This document shows, one piece after another, positions 24,560 to 35,779 of a DNA stretch of 43,604 nt. The first letter of the stretch is position 1; each line of letters starts with the position of its first letter. The stretch comes from Lobulomyces angularis (taxonomy: Eukaryota > Chytridiomycota > Chytridiomycetes > Lobulomycetales > Lobulomycetaceae). The DNA lies in the NCBI GenBank assembly GCA_027604685.1, contig JADHYX010000091.1, positions 1-43,604 on the forward strand. The letters are read 5' to 3'. The notes beneath the pieces were generated by a model. That model was not told the origin of the DNA, made no database searches, and saw nothing but the letters and a program-made list of their open reading frames with translations. Made by a program: the position numbers and the translations under genes.

Positions 24560-27500
24560 TTATAGTGAACTTTTTAACTTCCTAATCAAATTTTCTATTT
24601 TCTTAATTTTAGCTTTTTCTGCTGCACTGGCCTTTCCAAAAACTCCAACTTCTTGTTTAATTCTACGATTATATGTATTAATAGTTCAATGAAATAAAAA
24701 TTTTATTTTTATTTTTTATTTATTGTTTATTTTTTTTAACTTACTTTTCCAATAAAATTATTAGATTATGAGTTCTTAACTTAAAATAATTGGTGGACCT
24801 AATTTGCTGATTCAAATAATCATCATAATCGTCAGATTTTAAAAAGTTTATCGTCTAAAAAAAAAAAAATAAGAATAAAAAACTAAATACATAAAGAAAA
24901 CGATAAAAAATATTTTGCCTGTCTTAATTCTGCAAAGCAGTCCCCAACAGATACACCTTCAAGGTTTGATCCAAATTTTTCTAAAAATTTTAAATCAGTG
25001 TCAAAGGTTAAAACAAAGTTTAAGTTAAATTTTTTTATATTTGATGACAACAAAAGGGACTTCCGTAAAAAAAAAACAAAAAAATTATTTTAAGTTACAA
25101 ACTGTAGAAAATAATAGTGATTTTTTTTACATGCAATGAAGACGCCAAGTGATTTAGAGCTCCAAAATAGATATATGTACGAAGTTCGGTGGGTAAATTT
25201 GATAAGGATGAGGCTATCACAGTGCTAATATAATCAACCAAATCTTTACCATACAAGAAAATTAACTGTACAATTTAAAGTTGCTGGTCTTACCATTCAA
25301 ATATGCACTAGATTCCTTTGTTACTTTGCTCGCCAACCTATTTCATTAATACCTTTAATTATAGTTATTTCCTTACCAATCGTATTCCGCCAATTCCAAA
25401 AATTCGTCGATTTTAACGTTAATTACTTCAAATATCCTCTTTTCTGTTAAGCCCTTGACATTTTTAAAACTATTTGCGGAAGAAATCAAAGACACCATTG
25501 TACCGCTATGTGTTGATCTAATTTCAAATCTCAAATAAAGATTCTATGAAAAAAAAAAATGTACATACCTATTTTCGGTAAGAATTTTTTCGAACTGATG
25601 TAAACTTTTTTCAAATGTCATTACATTAATTAAAATTTGAACTGCTTGAGAAAGGTTATTATGATAAAGCAGTTCTATGAGTGCCCCATTTAAACTAACA
25701 CTTATCATATTTTCCAAAGACTAACAAAATCAAAAATGCTTACTGATATCACACCTTTTTTAAAAAACGTACCTTCTTCAGCAAATCATCCATCTCATTA
25801 TTTTGCTGTTGAAATCCTTCAGCAAATCTGTAAAATCCTTTAATAAAATTTTTTATTAGTTTGCAAATGATTGGCACTCCCTTTGAAAAACTATATAAAA
25901 AAAAAAAAAATTTTAAAAGCAGCAGGATATGTTTCATTACGGTAATGTGATAGGAAATCTAGGTAGGTACAAAAATATTAAGTGAAAATAATATGAAGTT
26001 TATACTTTTTTGCATTCAGAATTTCAGGATCGACTATTTTAAACATATCCAAAACTATTTGCAATTCTTCGGCACTATTTATCAACATTGGAGCATATTC
26101 ATCTTCTTCTATAATCTGTAAAAAAAAAAAAAGAAATGATAACTATTTTCAGTAAATTAAATAAAATATTTAGTTACATTGCATATTTTCGTTTCAAATT
26201 CCGATTTTAACAAATCAGCATATCGGTCAAATAATGAAATCATTAAATCGGACAATTTTGAAACTGTGTATCCGTGACCCTAATAAAAAAAAAAAAGTTA
26301 GGGTGAACTTGAGTAATTAGGAAACCTTACTTCTAAAGTTTGCATAAATAGAATTACTGAAAGTTTTATGTTTAAAAATAAAGCAGGATTATCGCATTTT
26401 TTTAAATTTTCAGTAATTAATACATTAATATTATTAATTGTTGTATCCCATAATGACTCCACCTAATTAAGAAAAAAATTAAAAAATTAAACATTTTTTC
26501 GTAGCTTGTTAATTACCCTTGTGGTGGGTCTAAAATCCTGCGTAGTATTTACTACTACCGCTTCAATAATAAAAAATCCAATAATATCGTGTAAAAATTG
26601 TTGAAATTCCTCTACCGTCCCATTTTGAAAAGTAAAACTGTTGGAAAATATTAAATCAAATTGTAGCTTATAAGAAAAATTGTAAACAAAGGAGCATTAT
26701 TGAGTTAATACCTGTCGATTTTCTTCATAGCTCGATTTTAACTCATCGAATTTACCTAAAACAAAGTAGATATGTAAGCACTGATATAATGGCCTAAAAT
26801 CCAATTTAATCAAATTATTGTTTAAGCAATCTTCCAAGTTAGGATCTTCCATCATCTGGAGTTCCACTTGTGTTGTTACATTCACAGTGGTTTTGAAGAT
26901 TTCTCCATTCTGCTGCTTCTGTTCTTCCCTTTGTGCCTGTACTTTCTCTTGCCTAGCTTTAGTATTGCGCATCGCCAAATTTCCTGCCTTTCGTGAAATT
27001 TCTCTAACTCTAAAACAATTGTTATACACATACTTCAAAAAAAAAAAGGCCATACTTAACATACCATCCTTTCATTTCTGTTAAAACTGCTTCTTTTATA
27101 TTTTCTTTTAATACCCCAACACAAGACTCTAAAAAATAAATCAATATTATCAAAAAAATTACTGTTTTTTTTCATACGCAAATGTTGGGCAAAAGAGTAC
27201 TGTATGATATTTTTTAAATGAGTTGATTGCAGGTCATCCAGCATCTACAAAAAAAGTAGTTCGCAATAAAAAAAAAAGAGTATAAAGTAACTTTCATACT
27301 CGTAATGCATGATAATATTTCTTATTTTCAATGTGAACATTAATCTTATTTGAAATGTCGATTACATGCAGGCAGGTTTTAATTGCATCCAAGCCTGTCT
27401 CCGCATTTGATAATATTTTTTTATATTGAATAATTTCTTTTTTCTTAATATAAATTATATAGAATAATGATTATCATAAAATTCATATTGCAAATAGCAT

Positions 27501-27989
27501 ATATTAAAATTTGTTGTTTTTACCCTCAAAATGATCGTTGAACCTGATTCACTCATCTTTCCATTTAAGAGCAAAATTTTTTCTTTTAAACTAACAGTTT
27601 CCAGTCTAACTTTAAGTAATTGATCAATTGCTGTAACAAATTCTTGGTAATTTATAGAACACAGTCTTTCAATTTCACTCTCTTTTTTTGATACAAAATT
27701 TTGTAAAACTTTTGTAAATTTATCTTGATTTCCCTGCTGAAAGATTTGCTTTATTGTGTAAGATATTTGATCAAAATTTTCCTTATCTTGCTGAAGTGCA
27801 ATTTGAGGTTTGCTGGTTTGGTCTTCACTGGAAATCGAAAATTGCTTAGGCTGATTGCTTTGATCAGTTGATACTAAGTCTCTTATTAAGCTTTGAAAAT
27901 GAAGTTCTGTTGTATCAACACAAAGACTTGGTTAAATGAGTGTAACAAAATTTTTGAATCAAACCTTCGTCAGTCAACTTTTTAGACAT
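24560..27989 (-). CDS. SEC15: Exocyst complex subunit Sec15 (EXOC6)
   Basis: A minus-strand gene with many exons starts at ATG 27989 (MSKKLTDE) and stops at 24560. Conserved Sec15 segments occur in the family order: KKEIIQYKKILSNAETGLDA in the N-terminal coiled region, a Gln/Lys-rich linker, LDFRPLYQCLHIYFVLGKF followed by the IIGFFIIEAVVVNTTQDF block, GVPIICKLIKNFIKGFYRFA, VKIDEFLELAEYDWLASKV and the AELRQ..DDYDDYL C-terminal helices. Sec15 binds the Rab GTPase Sec4/Rab11 on secretory vesicles and links them to Sec10 and the rest of the exocyst for tethering at PI(4,5)P2-rich plasma membrane. Length (roughly 800 aa) is normal and no domain seems lost. Some exon ends near 25200-25400 were not resolved. 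Confidence 0.92.
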
Positions 27990-28789
27990 AAGAGAAATAT
28001 AAGATTAAACTCCAACAACTGTAAAAAATTTTTTTTTTATATTTTTCTGATGTTTTTGATAATCAAACCACAAATAAAATATCAAGTGTAATTATATAAT
28101 GTGCAAGAATTTTTCGAAAAAAAAATTTAATAATTGAAAAATTAAATAAAAATAAACTGGAAAACTTTTTAATCATAAATTTAGTTAAGGTTAACAAACA
28201 ATTCTACATTTTCGTCAATTTTCGTAAACCAAGTGAAAAGAATGGAGTTTTAAGTTAAAAGTAGGTATTAGTGAGTTGTATTCAAAAAATTATCATTAAT
28301 TGCTAGTTAGGTACCATACAATTAGAGCTTTTACGTTGCATATAAAAGCAGTTACGTTTCAGTCACTAGTATACACTAGTTCTTTCTGGATAGGTCGAAA
28401 GTAAAGGCAAAACCCCACGAAGTTCTTCCTTTTTAAAGTTACTTAATCAGAAACTTTTTGAAATTTTAAAATAAAATAAATTCGTAATTTTAAGTTTCTC
28501 AAAAAAAATACTGAATTCAATCATCCATTTTTTGAATACCGATATAATCGCTGTCAGATCAACAGAAATTTATAAAAAGCAATTTTCTTTTTAACATTAC
28601 ATTAATGCAGAAACTTTGTAAATGGGTTAAACTATAAACTGTACTATAGCGTATGTTTTAATTTACCAATAGTGAATCATCGAATTGAGATCAGTGACAT
28701 CTACTAAACATTTTTTTTGAATTTTTTTGAACAAATTTCCTAGCAGCTTTTTTTCACTTTCTTAAATACCTTTCAAAATTCAATTTCAT

Positions 28790-29169
28790 ATATGAAAATA
28801 AAGTCTAATTAAGTATTCCATTTCACTGTTTTGGAAATTTTTTTTATATTCAAAGAACTTGTAGATGCATTTCAAAGCATACTTTATTTGTTTAAACAAC
28901 TCCTGGGTTAGCTAAATCAAACTCTCTTCTAAATGTTAGCTGATTATCTTATTATCAATAAAAATTATCATTTTAAAATTTACCATTCAACCACGTCTAA
29001 TTTTAAAAGCGATCTCCTTTTTCACAGACGCTTCATTCTTTATATTTGAAAAATGTAGGGAAAAAAAAAACAAAAAATAACAGTTACCAATTTCCAAATT
29101 CCAACTTACCGTTATATTTTTGTTCAATTTTTGAAAGATTTTAAACAAGCTCGCATAAGCTTTTTGCAT
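28790..29169 (-). CDS. Possible small or degenerate gene, LYR-like
   Basis: An ORF from ATG 29169 begins MQKAYASLFKIFQKLNKNIT, followed by a clear GTAAGT donor (29109-29104) and acceptor (near 29039), then NEASVKKEIAFKIRR. The A-Y-x-x-L-F-K helix and Lys/Arg-rich second helix loosely resemble LYR-motif mitochondrial proteins (L-F-K in place of L-Y-R). Downstream protein-like pieces (FDLANPGVV near 28910, then ALKCIYKFFEYKKNFQNSEM near 28850) cannot be joined with a convincing intron. It may be a real small gene with a misread junction, or a relic. Confidence 0.3.
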
Positions 29170-29375
29170 TTGTTGGGGTATTAGCTGAACCTATTTGTAA
29201 TATTCTTTTTCAAGATCTATGTAGTTCAACATGGTTTAGACTATCAATTAAGCACTAAATCTATTCTACATTATCAAGTTAACAAAGAAGCTTATTAAAG
29301 GTGTGTTTCATTGTTGTTATGATATCCTATGTTTATGGTTAATAAAGTTCTTACAACCCTGATCATTTCGGGACC

Positions 29376-29399
29376 ACAAACCAACAAACCAACAAACCA
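29376..29399. repeat. Short tandem repeat, (ACAAACCA)x3
   Basis: Three consecutive copies of the octamer ACAAACCA, continuing into a partial fourth. A microsatellite with no evident function. Confidence 0.8.
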
Positions 29400-29811
29400 C
29401 TTAGAAATTAAAGGAAACCAACAGCTATTTCATAAAAAGCCTATAATTTAGACCAATTTTTTGCTGATTTTTGTGTGCAAGCGGCAATCTCCAGCAAACA
29501 CTCCCCTCTCTTTACAATTACTTTTTGCATTTTAACAACTTCATCTATTTTCTCCTAGTAGCATTAGAGTCGGATTGTCTTCTTTAGATTTTAACTTCTT
29601 TATATTTTAACATTAACACCTTTTGTGAGCATTGTTTTTTTTCTACTATTTAATATATTTAAAAAAAAAATTTTTTCAAAGCTTTTGCAGCTTTTGAGTC
29701 TTAATATGCTGGTGCATAAAAAGTTCTTTTTGTTTCAAAATCCAATATAAAATATAAAGCATCAGCGAAGAAAAAAAAAAAAAATTTAACTGAAGCAATA
29801 CTTTTTTATTT

Positions 29812-31920
29812 ATGAAATTTTTTACTTTATCTGCACTTTTGGCGGTATCTGCTGCCACCGTAGCAACTCAGTATGGTTACGAAAAATGTGACTTCACTTG
29901 TATGAGAAAAGAAACCTCTGATTTAACTGAAGTGGAATGGAACAACCTAAATACTGCCCTAGAAAAATTCAAGTCAAGCAATCCTGATGCCTACAAGGAA
30001 CTTTTAGATTTACAAACTAAATATATAGATGAAAATGAAATTGCTAAGAATTTACCTAGATTAAGAGTCTGGTTGGCTGAATTCGTAAGTTTAAACACTT
30101 GTAATCTATTTGTAATTAATCAAATTTTACTTTTGTAAAGGAAAACCACTTAAACAAAATTGACCCTAGTGTTTGTCTTCCTTACTTTGATCAAAGTCGT
30201 TACTATAGTAATGTTCTTGAAGCTCCTGCTTGCTCAAAAGTTCCTGGTAAAAGAAATAGTGATCCAAAACCATACGAAATCGCATCTCCAGAAGTAGTAG
30301 CATCTTTACGTACAAATTTTGCAACCAAAAAAAAGTTTACTAATGGAATTTTTTTCTTAAGAATACGACTGCCTAAGTGCTCCTAATCCATATGAAAAGT
30401 ATTCTAATGAGTATTCTGTTTACGAAGCACTTGCTAATTCTGCCGTTGGTGGCGATGCAGTCACCAATAATGCTGCCAACGACTTCCTAACTGTTATGAG
30501 AGTAAGCTTTTAATAGTTAAAAGAACAAATATTAAAAAAAATTTTTTTTAGTGGGCTGGTAGCGATTACCACTGGTCTAACTTTCAAACTATTTACACAG
30601 TACACACCAAAGGAGACAATTCCAAGCAATATGGAGAATATGATCTAGACACAGAGGTAGGTTACGGTAAAAAAGTCAGAGATTGTCTTGACACTAGGGA
30701 TCTTTGCTATGGTTATGGTATATCATTCTTATCGAAAGTATCTGCTTATTCTCTTTTATTTAGTCTTGGCAGGAACTCCTTCATCTGGTAAAAAAGATAA
30801 AGCTGTGGAGGGCACAGCTACTTTAGAAACTAAAGATACTCAAGCTGCAGCAGTAAGCACTGCCGAAACTGCTGACGCATCAACCTCTGAAGCTGTAGCA
30901 ATTTCCACTGCCTCACCAACCACTGAAGCAGCAAAATCCACAAAAAGTGAATCCAAAGTTACTACAGCAGCAGTTACAACAAGTACCACAAGTGCCGCAT
31001 CTGCAACAGCTACTGTTGCTACTGGGTGTGTTAGGAGTTCCGCTGTTTGGGCTGCTGCTCTAGACGACGCTGCTTGGAAAAAACTAGAAGTGAACATTAC
31101 TGCCGAATTCGCTTTGCAGAATTTATTTACAAAAAAAACTGAATTAGCTGGATTTTACTATGACCTTGCAAGAGAGTGGCTCTCTGCTGAACTAAACCAA
31201 AAATCCAATGCAGGTGCATCTGCTGTTACCTTAGAATCACAAAAAAAGACATTTAACTTTTTGAAAGAAAGCTTTTCATTACCTGCAAAAGCAGACACGA
31301 ATTCTACTCAAGTTTTTGATACCTCTGTGTTGGGAGACTTATACAAAGTTCTTGTTAATTACAATTCTGGAAAGGATGAGAAAGCAGCTGCATGTTCAAC
31401 TGCAACTTCTTCTGCTGCCCAAGCTGTCACCTCTGTCACCTCAACTTCCACTGCAACTTCCACTACTACAACCAAGCCAACTTATGTAGCAGTTTATCCA
31501 TCCAAATATGTTTCTTATAAACCAACTCCTGTACCAGCATCATACTACCCTACCGGATATTTAGCACCTCAAAAAAAACCAACTCTTTGTCCGGTAAATC
31601 AATATCTTAGTTACTATTCAGGTTACAAAGCTGTCGATACTAAAAAGTACCCAGATACTAATTATGACTACTCTGCATTACCTTCAAATCTTGCACATTA
31701 CGTTAAGGAATGTGTAAATAGACAAGAATACGTTGCAGCATTGTTAAAGAATGGAACTTATCCTGATGCAAAAAAACCTATTGCAGTAGTATATAACGAC
31801 GAGAGACCTTACACTGGTGTTAAACTATTAGAAGTTAAACCTGAAGAAGCTAAAAGTTCTTCAAACAAAGTGATTGTAAACTTATTTATGTTGGGATTAG
31901 GATTTTTAGTTTTTTTATAA
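29812..31920 (+). CDS. Secreted tyrosinase-fold pseudoenzyme with mucin-like region and GPI signal
   Basis: Five exons (29812-30084, 30141-30309, 30362-30501, 30552-30717, 30764-31920) give 634 aa. A signal peptide (FFTLSALLAVSAATVA, residues 3-18) is followed by a fungal tyrosinase-like start (CDFTCMRKETSDLTEVEW). Next comes LPRLRVWLAEFENHLNKIDP and VCLPYFDQSR, aligning with tyrosinase FLPWHRxxLxxFExxLxxIDP..LPYWDWS. The WHR His is Leu and no other CuA His is evident. AVGGDAV and DYHWSNFQ align with the CuB HxxVGGxM and HHxxxDxxWxxxQ segments, also without the His pattern. DCLDTRDLCYGY resembles tyrosinase C-terminal ends. A Thr/Ser/Ala-rich region (about 260-340) follows, then a second globular part, another Thr/Ser/Pro/Tyr stretch, and a hydrophobic C-terminus after SSSN typical of a GPI signal. 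Likely a wall or surface protein that has lost copper and oxidase activity. The nearby acceptor at 30772 would shorten it by three residues. Confidence 0.8.
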
Positions 31921-32355
31921 GTAACTAGATATTTATTGTTTTTGGTTTTTTTTTTTTATATATATTTTGTCAAGCATAGAGAATTTATTTTTAATAAATT
32001 TTAGTTTTTATAATTAACTAAATTATATTAAACTTTCATTGCTTCCTTTTAATTTTCATTTGTTAAACCTTCAAACAGAAATTCACCTATTCTCAACATA
32101 TTTTTATTAATATGCACTTTCAGTAATTGAATGTTCTCTTTTACAACATAAAATTATAATTTAAACTATATTCTGTTTAATAACAAATTTTAATTTATTC
32201 AGCTAATTAATTATTTGTGGATGTTCAAAAATATTTTAATAAATTTTAATCAATACCAAAATATACAATTAACAATAAAGATCTCAACCGACATCAAAAT
32301 ACCGTACCACTCCAATTGCTACTATTAAATAGAAACACTGTATTAATCGTTTTTA
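31921..32355. other. Intergenic region upstream of the PLC locus
   Basis: AT-rich spacer between two plus-strand genes, with no protein-like frame. It should contain the 3' UTR of the tyrosinase-like gene and the promoter of the PLC locus. Confidence 0.5.
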
Positions 32356-35300
32356 ATGGATTCTACAGTGTTTAATTCTTTGGATTTAAAAGATTCTGAA
32401 TCTTGTTGCATTCCTAAGGAATTCGACTTGATGCACTATCTAGTTAAAGGAACAAAGTTGTTGAAAATTCCTAATAAAAAAAGTAGTTTTTTTTCGGAAA
32501 AACCAACTGAACGACTGGTAAAAATTGACGAGTTACCATTGCAAATATCTTGGCAATCGAAAAAAAATGAATTTTCTTCAGTAGATTTTAACTCAGTAAG
32601 AGAGATAAGAAGAGGTATTGAATTTTGAATCTATCTAATCTTACACTCTAATCTGTTTTAGGCCAAAACACCAAAGCGTTTGAATATTATGGAAAGAGAC
32701 CAGAGTTAGAAGATAGATCATTCTCGTAAAAATAATTTTTTTTTAAATGAATTTTTATATATTTGCAAAGGGTTATTTATTTTGATGGCATTAAGTATGG
32801 AATGTTAAATTTCATAGCACCAACAAAATTTGACGCTGATTGCTGGGTTTTCGGATTATATCGTCTACTTAATTTTGAATTGCAAGAAACTGATATTTCA
32901 GCGGACTCTTTTTTTTTTAATGATTCTAAAGCCATTAACAGTGACAGTTTGCAAAGTTTTTTGAAGAATGTTTGGAACAAAGTGGATACAAAAAATGAAA
33001 ATAAACTAAATTTAGTTCAAGTTGTGGAATTATTTAAAAAAATTAATATTACTTTATCTGTTTCAGAAATTAAGAGTGCCTTTAAAGTAAGATGACATCA
33101 ATAATTTTATTTAAAATTTTTAGAATTCGAATTTAACTAAAAACAATTTTATTGACTTTTATGGTAAAAAATAAAACATTTTATTAGTAACAATTTCCAA
33201 TTTTTTAAATATACTTTTTTTTTTTTTTTTTTTTTTTTTAGCTTTTGAAAGACTATACAAAAATTTAAGATTAAGAAGAGATATCGCCGAGATAGTAATT
33301 AATAAGTGAAATAAATAATTGCGTATTGATTTTTTAGTTTCTAGACTTATCTAAAACCAAGAAATCCTTTATTACTTATGAGGAATTTAAATTCTTTTCA
33401 ATAGAAATTCAAAAGGTAAAGAAAAAAATATATAGGTATTACCTATTTTCTCTTACTTAATACTAGAATGACTGGAGTGAGGAGCAGCTACAAGATTATT
33501 ATCGAAAATATACCCCTGCAGATACTTCACAAGAAAATAATAAGTTAATGGACATTGATCATTTTTCTGCTTTTTTAATATCAGCAAATAATTCAATTTA
33601 TAAAAAGGAACACTTAGCAGTGTTTCAGAATATGTCGCATCCTTTAAAGTGCTACTATATAAATACTTCGCACAACACGTTAGATATCTACTCCTGATTA
33701 AAATTAATACATTTTTTAGATTTTTATTGGGAGATCAACTGAAGGGTGAATCATCCTTAGAGGGGTATATAAGAGTACTGCAAAGGGGATGCAGATGCAT
33801 TGAGGGTATTTTTTTATTTTATTTTATTAAAAAATGAATTTGATTTAGTAAAATGCTGGGATGGTATGTTTTTTGCATGTTAACATTGCTTGATTAAAAC
33901 TTGGTATAGGCCCACACAACCAACCTCAGGTATACCACACAAGAACATTCACATCCAAGTTATTTCTAAAGGATGTTATTGAAGTTATAAAGAAGGTAAG
34001 TTTCCAGCTATAATTACATTGACTTAGATTTCAATATTTAATTAAAAAAGTATGCCTTTGTAGTTTCTAAGTATCCGCTGATAATTTCCTTAGAAAACCA
34101 CTGCGGGATAGATCAGCAATCTGTAATCATTAAACTTTTACACGATATATTGGGAAGCTCGTTGCTGATTGCTCCTTTGAGTTCACAAGAAACTAAATTA
34201 CCATCTCCAGAAGCTTTAATGAACAAAATTCTGGTACTTGGAAAAGAATTAATTTTTAAAGAAAATGGCGCTTTTTTTTCAAAATTTGAGAGTGAAGGTA
34301 CAATTAAACAACTTTTATTCACTTTTTTTAAAATTTTATGGCTATTAGATGATACTTTAACAAAAAGACCAATTTACAACAGTTCGATGCCTCATCAAAC
34401 GGCACTTAACTCCTCCTCAAAGAGTATACTTGATGCTGTTCGCGTGTCTCCCCCAGCATCTCCGTCACAAAAAGAGCTTACTGCAGCAAAAAATGAGTGT
34501 AATTCGACGGACTCTGAAAAAAAAAACCCCTCTTCCTCTGCTGTAGAAGAAAATGATAAGGTTTTGCTTAATGCCAACTTGGATTTGCGAAAGGAGGAGA
34601 AGATAGAGGATGGCGAAGACGATAGTTGTCAGCATGAAGATGTAGCTGATTTAAAAAAGACAGATAGTGATTCAAGTTGTGGCAGCAAGATCAATTTACT
34701 ACAAGCATTTATAAATTTGGTCATTTATTTCAAACCTAGAGAATTTATTGATTTTGAACACTCAATTATTAACTTTAATTATAACAACATTTGCTTTATT
34801 GGGGAAAAAAAATCTTTGCAATTGGCTTTAAAACAAAGAGAAGCTTATCTTCAACACAATAGACGATTTTTAACCACGGTGTATTCATCACCTTTGAGAG
34901 TCACCAGTAAAAACTTTGACCCGTTTCCCCATTGGAAATGTGGAGTTCAAACGATTGCATTAAATCACCAAACATTTGGTATTAATAAAAAAAACTCTCA
35001 ATTTAACTATTTTTTAGATAGGGGAATGCAGCTCAATCATGCTTTGTTTACCTTAAATGGCAGAAGTGGATATGTGCTAAAGCCAAAATATCTTCGAAGT
35101 GGGAATTGTAATTCTTTTCTTAAGACTTCCGTCTCCTTCACCATAAAGGTAGTTTAACTTCCGTAAATATTTTATCCTTATTTTTGTTTAGATTATTTCA
35201 GCTCAACAACTGCCAAAATATAAAGGAAATTTAAGCTCTGCAGTGATAAATCCGTTTTGTATGTTGGAAGTTGTTGGAGAAGATAGTGATTGCAATAGGT

Positions 35301-35779
35301 TTAAAACCAAAGGAATTTCTAGCAATGGTACTCAACTATATACTTAAAAATAAACTCTTTTAGGTTTAAACCCAATATGGAAGGAATCCTTTACCTTTAA
35401 AGTAAAAGATTCTTCTTTATGCTTTTTGCGGTAAAAAAATTATGTTTTTTTTTTTGTTTATGTTTTTTTGTTAAAATAATTTTTTTAATAGTTTCCAAAT
35501 ATTTGATGTTGATAACACTAACGACTTCATTGCGTGCTATTGCGCTCCTTTATTTTCTCTTCAACAAGGCTATCGGCATGCTCCGCTTTTTGATTGGAAA
35601 GGTTTTGTGCTCTTCCTAATCTACTTAAATGATTATTTTCAAATTTTTAGGAGAACTTCAGAAGTTCTCAACAATTTTTTTACATATTTCAACTTCACCC
35701 GAAGATGAAACCTCAAAATTCGGCATTTCAAAGAAAAATTTAAATAACAATTCTACACCAGAATTAATCGCTACTTCTG
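32356..35779 (+). other. PLC module A: PH, EF hands, X, Y and C2 domains
   Basis: PH domain with [17 protein letters not shown] and [16 protein letters not shown]-hand region with [14 protein letters not shown] box: INTSHNT spliced to [12 protein letters not shown] (catalytic His and Asn kept), GCRCIE spliced to [16 protein letters not shown] (second catalytic His kept), IISLENHC (Glu kept). Where the family has E-L-D-C-W-D-G, this copy reads E-V-K-C-W-D-G, so the second acidic Ca2+ ligand is Lys (codon 33851-33853). The X-Y linker is long, acidic and Ser-rich (about 34390-34680). The Y box ([30 protein letters not shown]) and C2 domain ([32 protein letters not shown]) are complete. The 39-nt intron after NHQTF and the 51-nt intron after FESE are in frame and stop-free. 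Confidence 0.88.

Larger units (their letters stand above)
27990..29811. other. Long intergenic region, mostly empty
   Basis: About 1.8 kb. Apart from the possible small gene at 28790-29169 and a short octamer repeat at 29376-29399 I see no coding signal. Around 28315-28420 the DNA is less AT-rich and contains a near-palindromic ACTAGTATACACTAGT. I searched this part for tRNA and spliceosomal RNA motifs and found none. The right end holds the promoter of the tyrosinase-like gene. Confidence 0.45.

Noticed and set aside
28315..28430. Possible snRNA or tRNA in a less AT-rich patch
   Set aside because: No U1-U6 signature, Sm site or cloverleaf could be made.
30331..30361. 27-nt intron in the tyrosinase-like gene
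   Set aside because: A 52-nt intron from 30310 (GTACAA) to 30361 has normal size and keeps the frame (ASLQYDCLSAP); the short one does not.
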